Source: Acidobacteriota bacterium (lineage in GTDB: Bacteria; Acidobacteriota; Vicinamibacteria; Vicinamibacterales; UBA8438). Taken from it: a stretch of 64,000 bases of DNA. The position numbers and the translations under genes were made by a program. Numbering within the stretch: the stretch's first letter is position 1; each line of letters starts with the position of its first letter. The stretch spans positions 1-64,000 of the forward strand of contig VXME01000076.1 of the NCBI GenBank assembly GCA_009861545.1. Direction: 5' to 3'. Positions 24,669 through 32,738 of this stretch are shown one piece after another. The notes under the pieces are model-generated. The model was given only the letters and a program-made list of their open reading frames with translations, was not told the DNA's origin and ran no database searches.

Positions 24669-25577
24669 TCAGCGAACCGTGATCGCGACGTCGTGCTCGG
24701 TGGTCAGCAGGTTGTCGTTGGCCTCCGCCCTGAGCACGTAGTCGCCGGGGACGGTGAACGTCGCCTGCACGACCGCCTGCCCGTCCTCTACCGCGACGGT
24801 CGCGGCCGGATCGAACGACACGTTGGCGGGGCCCCGCCAGACGATCCACGACACCCGCAGGCCGCGGACGCGCGGTTCCTGCCGGCCCGTGCCGCGGCGA
24901 TCCGGGACGGACGGGACGTTGCGCGGCGGTTCCGGATCGTCGGGATCGGGCTGCAGCGTCGGGGGATCGTTGTTGCCCGGCGCGCGATCGGCGGGGTCGA
25001 TGTCGCGGACGACCGGCAGCCCGTCATCCGTCACCCGCGCGCTCAACGTCACCTCGCTCTGCACGGTGGCTTCCGGCAGCGTGTCGACCGCGATGGCCGG
25101 GGCCCGGTTTCTCGCCGCCTCCTCGCTGAGCCGCCGGCCGCCGGCCGAGCGGGCGGCCGTCTGCCACGTCGCTTCGAGCCAGCCGATTGCCCGCAGCGTC
25201 TGACCCTGCGTGGTGAGGTTCCAGACCAGGCGCCGGTCCCCGAAGTCGCTCGGCACGCGGACGCTGAACACCCGGCGCTGGGCGCGCGGGTGGAAGAACG
25301 TCGGCTGGCCGGAGTCCAACTCGCCGGGATCGAAGTGGTTGTCCGGTCCGACCGGGACGTGGACCTCCTCGACGAAGTTGCGGTTGAAGTACCCGAAGTG
25401 CATGGTGAAGCTGCCGTCGGGGTTTCTCGACCAGCCCTCGAAGACCGGCTGCACCGTCTGGCCCGTGCTGTACTTCAGGTTGTAGGCCGTCGGCTGGGCG
25501 TCCGCGGCAGGCGGCGCGGCGAGCAGGAGGAAGCCGAGCGGAACCGCTGTCAGAAGCCGTCGGACGTTCATCGACAT
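24669..25577 (-). CDS. Secreted protein, partner of the haem/copper monooxygenase-like gene
   Basis: A 302-residue exported protein with signal peptide LLTAVPLGFLLLAAPPAADA. Its first half has beta-rich text such as SFTMHFGYFNRNFVEEVHVP and FFHPRAQRRVFSVRVPSDFG. The C-terminal part (SWIVWRGPANVSFDPAATVA, then VPGDYVLRAEANDNL) resembles an Ig/PKD-like domain, with a Pro/Asp-rich linker between. I do not recognise a named family or active site. It follows the cytochrome/monooxygenase gene on the same strand with a gap of 179 bases. Being downstream of a secreted redox protein, it may be a structural partner; that is inference. Confidence 0.65.
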   Translation of the reverse strand: MSMNVRRLLTAVPLGFLLLAAPPAADAQPTAYNLKYSTGQTVQPVFEGWSRNPDGSFTMHFGYFNRNFVEEVHVPVGPDNHFDPGELDSGQPTFFHPRAQRRVFSVRVPSDFGDRRLVWNLTTQGQTLRAIGWLEATWQTAARSAGGRRLSEEAARNRAPAIAVDTLPEATVQSEVTLSARVTDDGLPVVRDIDPADRAPGNNDPPTLQPDPDDPEPPRNVPSVPDRRGTGRQEPRVRGLRVSWIVWRGPANVSFDPAATVAVEDGQAVVQATFTVPGDYVLRAEANDNLLTTEHDVAITVR

Positions 25578-25756
25578 GCCATACCTTTCCCGCTGGCGAT
25601 TTCCGCCTGCGACCGCCGCCTCCGGGGGAGGCCGTGGTGAAGCCGGTTCGGCACGGCGCGCGGCGCGGCGCCCGCGTGCCGGGGACCGAGCTCCGCCGGG
25701 CCGCCGCCCGGCAGCGCTCGCGCCGACTCCCCGCGCCCGGACTACCGATGTGCGAC

Positions 25757-27112
25757 TCAATCGTCGTCGTTGTCGGTCGCCGCCTGCCGTCGCGCCTTGC
25801 GTGCCGACAGCTCCTGCTCGTACTCCTCCTGCGTCAGGTCGTACCAGCCGATCCACGCGAAGCCCATCTCGTCGATCGTGCGCCCGCCGTTGCCGGTCCA
25901 GTTGGTCGGATCCGGATTGGCGCGGTTGGACTCCGTGTTGTCGTGCCAGCTTATGGTGTGCAGGATGGTGCCCGCCGGCACCAGCGGGGCGGCATCGTCC
26001 GTGTAGTTGTAGACGAGGTGCCAGTTGTAGTCGAAGTTGGCGCAACTGACGACCTCGCTCGTGATCGGCGTGGTCGGATAGATCAGCTCCAGGCACTGGT
26101 ACCTGCCGAGGATGTGCATGTGCGGCTGGAACGCCGTGAGCTTCGCCGGGTACTTCAGCCGCTCGTAACCGTCCTGGCGAACGACCGCGCCGGCCGGGAT
26201 GTCGAGGTCGGTGTTGTGTCGGGCGAGCTGCTTCGACCAGCGGATGTACTTGGGCACCTCGCCTTCGGGATGAAACACGATGCCGAGCTCGATCCCGGCC
26301 TCCACCGGCTCGCCGATGGAGTGCAGGTGATAGCTGGCGCGCGCCTTCCTGTCCGCCGGCAAGAGCTTGCCGGAGTCTTCCGGGTAGATCTCGGCGCCCT
26401 TGCCCGAGGCGTACTCCACCAGGAACACGCCCTGGTCCTGCGTGCCGTCGTTCGCCAGGTCGTCGTAGTCGTGGTCCACGGCGTAGGACAGCGCGTGATG
26501 GACGACCTTCCGCGACTGCTCGTCCACGGGCCGCGTCTGGATCGCCTTGATGTAGCGATCCTCCTCCAGGCCGAACGGGGCGTAGAGCGAGCCGAACAGG
26601 TCGGGTCCTTCCGCCGGCACCAGGTAGTCCGGATAGCGCACGACCAGATCCGGCTCGCCGATCTGCCACTCGGACCAGTCCGGGAACTCGGGCATCTCCG
26701 GCAGGTCGGCCGGGTTGCCCATCGGCGCCCCCGCGTCCACCCAGGCCGCGATCGTGGCGATCTGCTCGTCTTGCAGCGAGATGTCTTCCTTGAACTCCTG
26801 GATGCCGATGTTCTTGTCGATGTGCCAGGGCGGCATCTCCCGCGCGACCACGCGGTTCCTGATCGACCGGGCCCAGGGCCGCACCTCGGCGTAGGTCGTC
26901 AGCGCCATCGGCGCCATCTCGCCGGCCCGGTGGCAGACCACGCACGAGTCGTAGAGGATAGGGGCGACATCCCTGGTGAACGTGATCTCGTCCGCCGCGC
27001 CGCCCTGCGCCGCCGCCGCGCCGGGCATCATCGCCAGCGCCACGATCCCGGCCGCGAAGACCGCGCCCGAAGATGCCGTCCACCGCCGCCGGGCTGCTCT
27101 TCCGTCTCTCAT
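25757..27112 (-). CDS. Secreted cytochrome c / copper monooxygenase-like protein
   Basis: A 451-residue protein with a signal peptide ending near GAAAAQG. A haem c site CVVCH (57-61) is followed by a planctomycete-type cytochrome segment (REMPPWHID, LQDEQIATIAAWVDAGAP). The rest resembles the two-domain copper type II monooxygenase fold related to peptidylglycine hydroxylase: HHALSYAVD, SYHLHSIGEPVEAGIELG, FQPHMHILGRYQ and NWHLVYNY supply His and Met ligands. A haem-to-copper electron path in one chain is suggested. The ATG at 27112, preceded by GAGGGCGG, is chosen. The tail is Asp-rich. The substrate is unknown. Confidence 0.8.
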   Translation of the reverse strand: MRDGRAARRRWTASSGAVFAAGIVALAMMPGAAAAQGGAADEITFTRDVAPILYDSCVVCHRAGEMAPMALTTYAEVRPWARSIRNRVVAREMPPWHIDKNIGIQEFKEDISLQDEQIATIAAWVDAGAPMGNPADLPEMPEFPDWSEWQIGEPDLVVRYPDYLVPAEGPDLFGSLYAPFGLEEDRYIKAIQTRPVDEQSRKVVHHALSYAVDHDYDDLANDGTQDQGVFLVEYASGKGAEIYPEDSGKLLPADRKARASYHLHSIGEPVEAGIELGIVFHPEGEVPKYIRWSKQLARHNTDLDIPAGAVVRQDGYERLKYPAKLTAFQPHMHILGRYQCLELIYPTTPITSEVVSCANFDYNWHLVYNYTDDAAPLVPAGTILHTISWHDNTESNRANPDPTNWTGNGGRTIDEMGFAWIGWYDLTQEEYEQELSARKARRQAATDNDDD

Positions 27113-27137
27113 GGTTCCGCCCTCTTCCAACTGCCGG

Positions 27138-27289
27138 TTACTGGTCCGTGGCGCTCTGCTGCGCCGGCCACGCCTCGTCGATCGGCATCGAGTCGTTCGC
27201 CGTAATCTTCACGTGCGCGCAGTGGTGGTAGCTGTAGGCGCCCGGGTTGCTGCATGCCAAGGCTCTCTTGTCGACAGGTGAACTCGGGG
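27138..27289 (-). pseudogene. Possible C-terminal remnant of a lost upstream gene
   Basis: A short open frame on the minus strand ends RALACSNPGAYSYHHCAHV, KITANDSMPIDEAWPAQQ and a few more residues, at a TAA at 27138-27140, 25 bases before the monooxygenase start. The Cys and His text looks like a real protein end, but the frame is blocked upstream by a stop near 27290. No start is evident. The rest of the 27113-27447 gap holds only the probable divergent promoters. Confidence 0.35.
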
Positions 27290-27447
27290 TTCAACGGCAA
27301 CGGCTCACACTATCACCTTGCCGCGGGGCGTTCAACGGGATCCCGCGGTTGCATCGCGGGGCTGCATGTGCTGGAGTTGACGAGCGACGCGAGCGAGCGG
27401 TCGCACCACTCGGCACGTGTCTCGGAGTTCTGGCGAGGGAGGCACCG

Positions 27448-28575
27448 ATGCAGCGGAGACATCAGGCGTGGATGGCGGCGTTCGTAGTCGCGTGCGGCAT
27501 CGCGTTCGGCCTTGGCCACAGTGCGCTCGACGGCGCCACGACGCAGGAAGAGGCGCCGGGGGCCATGCTCCAGGTGGACCCGTTCTGGCCGCAGCCGCTG
27601 CCCGACAAGTGGCTGCTCGGGCATGTCATCGGCGTGGCGGTCGACTCGCGCGACCACATCTGGGTGCTGCACCGGCCCCGGTCGCTGACCGAGAGCGAGC
27701 GCGGCGCCGCGGCCGATCCACCGACCTCGGAGTGCTGCGTGCCCGCCCCGGCGGTGATCGAGTTCGACCAGGAAGGTGACGTCGTGCAGGCCTGGGGCGG
27801 ACCGGGCGACGGCTACGAGTGGCCCAACGAGGAGCACGGCCTCTTCGTCGACCACCTGGACAACGTCTGGGTCGGCGGCAACGGCAACGGCGACGGGCAG
27901 GTCTTGAAGTTCTCCCGCGACGGCACGTTCCTGCTGCAGATCGGCAGCGCCGGCCCGCTCAGCGGCAGCCACGACACGACGCGGCTGGGCCGCGCGGCCG
28001 ACATCGGGGTCGACCCCGAGGCCAACGAGGTCTACGTGGCCGACGGCTACGGCAACCGCCGCGTCATCGTCTTCGACGCCGACACGGGCGAGTACAAGCG
28101 GCACTGGGGTGCGTACGGCCGGCCGCCGGTGGACGGCGAGCTCGCGTCCTACGACCAGCAGGCGGACCCGTCGCCCATCTTCGGCGACACGGTCCACTGC
28201 GTGCAGCTATCCGACGAGGGGCTCGTCTACGTCTGCGACCGGATGAACCACCGGCTCCAGATCTTCGAGAAGGACGGCACGTTCGTCCGCGAGGGGTTCA
28301 TCGGCAAGGAGACGGCCGGCGCCTCGACGTGGGACATCGCCTTCTCGCCCGACCCCGACCAGACGTACATCTACAACGCCGACGGCGGCAACCACCTGCT
28401 CTGGACCGTGCGGCACTCCTCGCTGGAGACGCTCGGGACCACCGGCCGCCGCGGGCGGATGGCGGGCCAGTTCGAGGCGACGCACTCGGTGGCGGTCGAC
28501 TCGCACGGGAACGTGTACGTCGGCGAGACGCTGAACGGCCGCCGCGTGCAGAAGTTCACGCCGGCGGGGATGTGA
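27448..28575 (+). CDS. Secreted NHL-repeat beta-propeller protein
   Basis: A 375-residue exported protein with signal peptide AWMAAFVVACGIAFGLGHSA and a six-bladed propeller of NHL type. Repeats read VIGVAVDSRDHIWVLHRP, DHLDNVWVGGNGNGDGQVLK, VYVADGYGNRRVIVFDADTG, VYVCDRMNHRLQIFEKDG and ATHSVAVDSHGNVYVGETLN. Such propellers bind ligands or partners, and a few are lyases. An in-frame start at 27247 would add a long tail; the ATG at 27448 is preceded by GAGGGAGG at 5 bases and puts the signal peptide first. The next gene follows after 19 bases. Confidence 0.88.
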   Translation: MQRRHQAWMAAFVVACGIAFGLGHSALDGATTQEEAPGAMLQVDPFWPQPLPDKWLLGHVIGVAVDSRDHIWVLHRPRSLTESERGAAADPPTSECCVPAPAVIEFDQEGDVVQAWGGPGDGYEWPNEEHGLFVDHLDNVWVGGNGNGDGQVLKFSRDGTFLLQIGSAGPLSGSHDTTRLGRAADIGVDPEANEVYVADGYGNRRVIVFDADTGEYKRHWGAYGRPPVDGELASYDQQADPSPIFGDTVHCVQLSDEGLVYVCDRMNHRLQIFEKDGTFVREGFIGKETAGASTWDIAFSPDPDQTYIYNADGGNHLLWTVRHSSLETLGTTGRRGRMAGQFEATHSVAVDSHGNVYVGETLNGRRVQKFTPAGM

Positions 28576-28594
28576 CGGAGGGGAGAGTCGACCG

Positions 28595-29776
28595 ATGCAT
28601 GCGTTCACGAGACCGCCGTTCGTTCTGATACTCGGCACCGTCCTCTGTTTGGCGGTCACGCCGTTCCCGGCGAGCGCATCGCCCGCCTCCGGCGCACCCG
28701 GCACGCAGTCCTCGCTCCCCGCGGACGTCAACGCGGAGTCCCGCAACCGGCTCTCGACGCCCGCACCGGACCCCGCCGGCGGCCCAGCCGCCGCGGCTGC
28801 CGCGATACGCGGCGCGGGAACGGGCTTGAATGCCCGCTGGGAATCCCCGGTCGGCCGTCCCCTGCTGGAGCTCGCCATCCTGATCACCGCGCGCGAGCAC
28901 GACGCGCCCTTCGAGTGGTCGCTGCACGAGATGGAGGCGGTGGCGGTGGGCCTCGACCCGGACGTCATCGACGTCGTGCGCAACCGTGAAAGCCTGTCCG
29001 GGCTCGGCGACCGGGATGCGGTTATCATCCAGGCGGGCCGCGAGATCTACGGCGAGCACCACCTCAGCGCGGAGACCTACCGGCGCGCCGTCGATCTGTT
29101 CGGCGAGGCCAACTTCGTCGACGTCGTCGACCTGATGGCGCGCTACGCCGGCACCGCGGGGCGGCTGGCCGCGTTCAACCAGCACATGCCGCCCGGCTGG
29201 CCGCAGTTCCTGCCGTTGCCGTTCACGCAGCCGGACGACGTGGATCCGCAGTCGCAGAGCCGCCTGCCGCTGCTGCCCGCCCCGGCCCAGACGCTGCGTT
29301 CCACCCCCAGCCTCTACGGCCGGACGCTCTCTCCGCAGGGGACGGGACCGGGACAGATTCGCGGCCACGGCGCGGGGCGCGAGTCGCTGGAGGCGAACGT
29401 GGCGCGTCCGCTGCTCGATCTGGCGATCCTGGTCACCGCCCGCGCGTACGACGACCAGTACACGTGGACCCTCACCGAGCCCGCCGCGGTCGAGAACGGC
29501 CTCGACCCCGCTGTCGTCGAGGTCGTGCGCAGCGGCGGATCGATCGCGGGACTCGGAGACAAGGAGGCGGCGCTCATCGACTTCGGCCGCCAGCTCTTCG
29601 GTCCGCACACCGTGACCCCGGAGACCTACGCCAGCGCCCTGGAGGCGGTCGGTGGCTCGACCAACCTGGTCGACCTAGTGGACCTGATGGCGCAGCACGT
29701 CTCCGATGCCGTCCTGCTGATCGCGTTCGACCAGCACCTGCCGGCGGGGGTGGAGGCGCTGCTGCCGATGCCGTAG
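28595..29776 (+). CDS. Secreted protein with two CMD-like (AhpD-fold) domains
   Basis: A 393-residue exported protein with signal peptide FVLILGTVLCLAVTPFPASA. It is an internal duplication of a carboxymuconolactone decarboxylase-like helical domain. The first copy has RPLLELAILITAREHDAPFE and NFVDVVDLMARYAGTAGRLA, the second RPLLDLAILVTARAYDDQYT and NLVDLVDLMAQHVSDAVLLI. Each copy has GLDPxVxxVVR and a late His. Neither has the CxxC of AhpD peroxidases, so redox activity is unlikely and a lyase-like or binding role is more probable. An Ala/Pro-rich linker follows the signal. It is probably co-transcribed with the NHL propeller. Confidence 0.8.
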   Translation: MHAFTRPPFVLILGTVLCLAVTPFPASASPASGAPGTQSSLPADVNAESRNRLSTPAPDPAGGPAAAAAAIRGAGTGLNARWESPVGRPLLELAILITAREHDAPFEWSLHEMEAVAVGLDPDVIDVVRNRESLSGLGDRDAVIIQAGREIYGEHHLSAETYRRAVDLFGEANFVDVVDLMARYAGTAGRLAAFNQHMPPGWPQFLPLPFTQPDDVDPQSQSRLPLLPAPAQTLRSTPSLYGRTLSPQGTGPGQIRGHGAGRESLEANVARPLLDLAILVTARAYDDQYTWTLTEPAAVENGLDPAVVEVVRSGGSIAGLGDKEAALIDFGRQLFGPHTVTPETYASALEAVGGSTNLVDLVDLMAQHVSDAVLLIAFDQHLPAGVEALLPMP

Positions 29777-29803
29777 CGTGGGGAGGGCTCGCGGCGCCCT
29801 CCG

Positions 29804-31042
29804 TCAATCCGTCACTCGTCGGCGCAACGTCAGCCGCAGATAGTCCTCGGTCGCCTCGAACTCGGGGTCGAGGCCGTTGTGCGCCCGCATCGACGGAATG
29901 ATCTTGTTGCGGACGCCCATGCCGCGCGCGTCGGAGTAGCGGTAGTCGCGCAGTGTCTCGGAGATGAGCAGATTGCGGGGCACGCGCTGGCCGGCAATCA
30001 TCTTTTCGATGGTCATGCCGTTCTGCAGCGCACCGGGGCTGGTGATCTCGATCCGGTCCTTGTAGCGGATCACCTCGATTTCCTCGTACCGTGTCCAGTC
30101 CCGATGCGTCAGCGCGTTGACGATGCCCTCGCGAAGCGCGTCCAGCGGGTAGTGCCAGCGCCGTTCCCGGCGCAGGGACTCGTCCACGTCGTGGGCCTCC
30201 TCGGACACGAACGGGCGCATCGCATCGGCAAGACGTTCGATGAGACCCTTCTCCACTCGCTCACGGCCTCCCGACAGTACGCGCCAGAGATCGACGAGCG
30301 GCCCTTCGAGCACCTGGTCGTCGAGGGCGTCGTAGGCTTTTGCGGCGCCCTTGAAGCAGATCCAGCGGACGCCGGCATGGCGCAGCAGACGGCGAGGCCG
30401 ATACCCGAACAGGACGAGCCCGGCGATCGTGCACACGGGCGGTCCGTCTTCCCGCTCGACCATGAATCCGAGCGCGCACAGCCGCGCATGCCACGCTTCG
30501 TCCGTCGCCGGCGCGTTCCGATCGCCGACGATGGCGGTGAGGTAGTCCGCCAGCCGGTCCCGGCTCAGGTCGCGCAGGCCGCTGCCGGAGACCGGCAACA
30601 GCTCGGTATGAATCAGTCCACCGACCGCGAACAGACGCGCCTGCTGCTCGCGGGACGCCAGGCGCGACGTGCTGCCGACGCGGACGTAGATGTCCTCCCG
30701 GCCGCGATACCGGACGACGTACGGCTTGGTTGCGCCCTGCGTCACGGTGATGACGGCAACGCGCCGTTCATCGTCGACCGGAACCTCCTCGTAGAACGGC
30801 AGGATCATGGGGTGGACGATCTGCCCGAAGACAGAGTCCATCACCCACCGTTCGAGATGCTCGCGCCGGATGCCGGTTACGGCGCCGTCGTCTTCCACGC
30901 CGAGCAGGATGCGGCCACCCTGGAAGTTGGCCAGGGCCGCCACTTCCTTGGCGAGTTGCTCCGGACGAACGTCGTCCCGCTTGAACTCCAGCCCGGAGTT
31001 CTCGCCGCCGGCGATCAGTTCGAGGAGATTCGAGCGTTTCAT
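29804..31042 (-). CDS. AlbA_2 (Schlafen-like) DNA-binding and ATP-binding protein
   Basis: A 412-residue cytoplasmic protein. The N-terminus carries the AlbA_2 / Schlafen-like domain: LIAGGENSGLEFKRDDVRPE, AALANFQGGRILLGVEDDG and YVRVGSTSRLASREQ. The C-terminal half has a GHKL-type ATPase segment, YPLDALREGIVNALTHRDW, then DRIEITSPGALQNGMTIEKM. Proteins of this form are predicted regulators or DNA-associated ATPases; some lie in defence regions. The gene is convergent with the CMD-like gene (27-base gap). A GC-rich gap of 237 bases after its start holds no gene. Confidence 0.85.
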   Translation of the reverse strand: MKRSNLLELIAGGENSGLEFKRDDVRPEQLAKEVAALANFQGGRILLGVEDDGAVTGIRREHLERWVMDSVFGQIVHPMILPFYEEVPVDDERRVAVITVTQGATKPYVVRYRGREDIYVRVGSTSRLASREQQARLFAVGGLIHTELLPVSGSGLRDLSRDRLADYLTAIVGDRNAPATDEAWHARLCALGFMVEREDGPPVCTIAGLVLFGYRPRRLLRHAGVRWICFKGAAKAYDALDDQVLEGPLVDLWRVLSGGRERVEKGLIERLADAMRPFVSEEAHDVDESLRRERRWHYPLDALREGIVNALTHRDWTRYEEIEVIRYKDRIEITSPGALQNGMTIEKMIAGQRVPRNLLISETLRDYRYSDARGMGVRNKIIPSMRAHNGLDPEFEATEDYLRLTLRRRVTD

Positions 31043-31231
31043 GGTTCCCGGTCCGCCGCGCTGCGAACCGGATTATCGGCCGGTCGTTGCACGTGCTTCA
31101 AGGCGCTCGACGAGGCAGCGCGAGCCGACGACGGGTGAGATTCGGGTGCGCGAGCGAAGCGGGTAGCAGGGGAGGAAAGAAACGAACGGCGGCGCCGGGC
31201 CATCCGGTACCGCCGTTTTCGAGAACGGCCG

Positions 31232-31268
31232 CCGGGAGTCTGCGCCGTAGAACGACACAGGCTCCCGG
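31232..31268. terminator. Hairpin downstream of the DUF1501 gene
   Basis: CCGGGAGTCTG (31232-31242) pairs with CAGGCTCCCGG (31258-31268) with one wobble, 12 bases beyond the stop of the minus-strand gene at 31280. The loop contains CGCCGTAGAACG, which also occurs in the fumarase terminator at 39587-39598. Confidence 0.6.
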
Positions 31269-31279
31269 TGACGATGGGT

Positions 31280-32734
31280 CTACGCCACGACGCCGTCGAC
31301 GATCTTCCCGTGGACGTCCGTCAGCCGGAAGTTCCGGCCCTGGTACGGGTAGGTCAGCCGCGTGTGGTCGATGCCGAGCAGGTGCAGCATCGTGGCGTGC
31401 AGATCGTGGATGTGCACCGGGTCCTTGACGATGTTGAAGGCGAAGTCGTCGGTCTCGCCGTAGGTCGTGCCCGCCTTGGACCCGCCGCCCGCCATCCAGA
31501 TGGTGAACGCGCGCGGATGGTGGTCGCGGCCGTAGGTCTCCTCGGTGAGGCGGCCCTGGCAGAAGACGGTGCGCCCGAACTCGCCGCCCCAGACGACCAG
31601 CGTGTCGTCCAGCATCCCGCGCTCCTTCAGGTCCTGGATCAGCGCCGCCTGCGGCTGGTCGACGTCCTTGGCCTGGGTCTCGATCCGCCGCGGGAGCTGG
31701 GTGTGCATGTCCCAACCCCGGTGGAAGACCTCGACGAAGCGCACGTCGCGCTCCGCCAAGCGCCGGGCGAGCAGGCAGTTGGCCGCGAAGGTCCCCGGCG
31801 TCCTCGAGTCGGGCCCGTAGCGTTCGAAGGTCGACTCCGGCTCGTCCGAGAGGTCGGTCAGCTCCGGCACGGAGGCCTGCATGCGGTAGGCCATCTCGTA
31901 CTGGGAGATGCGCGTGGCCGTCTCCGGATCGCCGAACTCCTCCTGGTCCTGCCGGTTGAGCTTGCCCAGTGCGTCGAGGAAGCGGCGCCGCGCACTGCGG
32001 TCGACGCCCGCGGGATTCGACAGGTACAGGACCGGATCGCCGGTGGAGAGGAACTTGACCCCCTGGTACTCGGAGGGCAGGAACCCGTTGCCCCACAGCC
32101 GGTCGTACACCTGGTTGCCGCCGCGGCTCGAGACCATGACGACGAAGGTGGGCAGGTCCTGGTTCATGCTGCCGAGGCCGTACGACAGCCACGCGCCGAC
32201 GCTGGGCCGGCCCGCCAACGGGTTGCCGGTCTGCAGGAAGGTCATGCCCGGGTCGTGGTTGATCGCCTCGGTGTGCATCGTCTTGATGAAGCAGAGCTCA
32301 TCGGCCACCTTGGCGGTATGCGGCATCAGCTCGCTGATCCACGCCCCCGACTCGCCGTGCCGGGCGAACTTGAACTTGGACGGGACGATGGGGAAGCCCG
32401 CCTGCGACGCCGTCATCGGCGTCAGGCGCTGGCCCTGCCGCACCGAATCGGGCAGGTCCGTGCCGTACAGATCGGCCAGCTTCGGCTTGTAGTCCCACAG
32501 CTCGTGCTGCGACGGCGCGCCGCCCTGGAACAGGTAGATGACGCGCTTGGCCTTGGGCGCGAAGTGGGGCAACCCCGGCAGCCCGCCGACCGCCTCGGCG
32601 GGGGCGCCGGCCCCCATCGCGAGCAGGTCGTCGCGGAACAGCGTCGCGACCGCGGCCGCACCGAGCCCGGTGCTCGATCGCTTGAGAAACCGCCGGCGAG
32701 AGAGCAGCGTCTGCATGTCGGTTTGCGGTTTCAT
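31280..32734 (-). CDS. DUF1501 Tat-exported protein
   Basis: A 484-residue protein with a twin-arginine signal [20 protein letters not shown]. The DUF1501 (alkaline phosphatase-superfamily-like) core is visible in [55 protein letters not shown] and [15 protein letters not shown]. The fold is related to sulfatases, but the enzymatic activity is not established. It starts 4 bases after the PSD1 gene ends, the usual planctomycete-type gene pair. Export in folded form suggests a cofactor or a metal. The gene is complete. Confidence 0.9.
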   Translation of the reverse strand: MKPQTDMQTLLSRRRFLKRSSTGLGAAAVATLFRDDLLAMGAGAPAEAVGGLPGLPHFAPKAKRVIYLFQGGAPSQHELWDYKPKLADLYGTDLPDSVRQGQRLTPMTASQAGFPIVPSKFKFARHGESGAWISELMPHTAKVADELCFIKTMHTEAINHDPGMTFLQTGNPLAGRPSVGAWLSYGLGSMNQDLPTFVVMVSSRGGNQVYDRLWGNGFLPSEYQGVKFLSTGDPVLYLSNPAGVDRSARRRFLDALGKLNRQDQEEFGDPETATRISQYEMAYRMQASVPELTDLSDEPESTFERYGPDSRTPGTFAANCLLARRLAERDVRFVEVFHRGWDMHTQLPRRIETQAKDVDQPQAALIQDLKERGMLDDTLVVWGGEFGRTVFCQGRLTEETYGRDHHPRAFTIWMAGGGSKAGTTYGETDDFAFNIVKDPVHIHDLHATMLHLLGIDHTRLTYPYQGRNFRLTDVHGKIVDGVVA

Positions 32735-32738
32735 CGGT

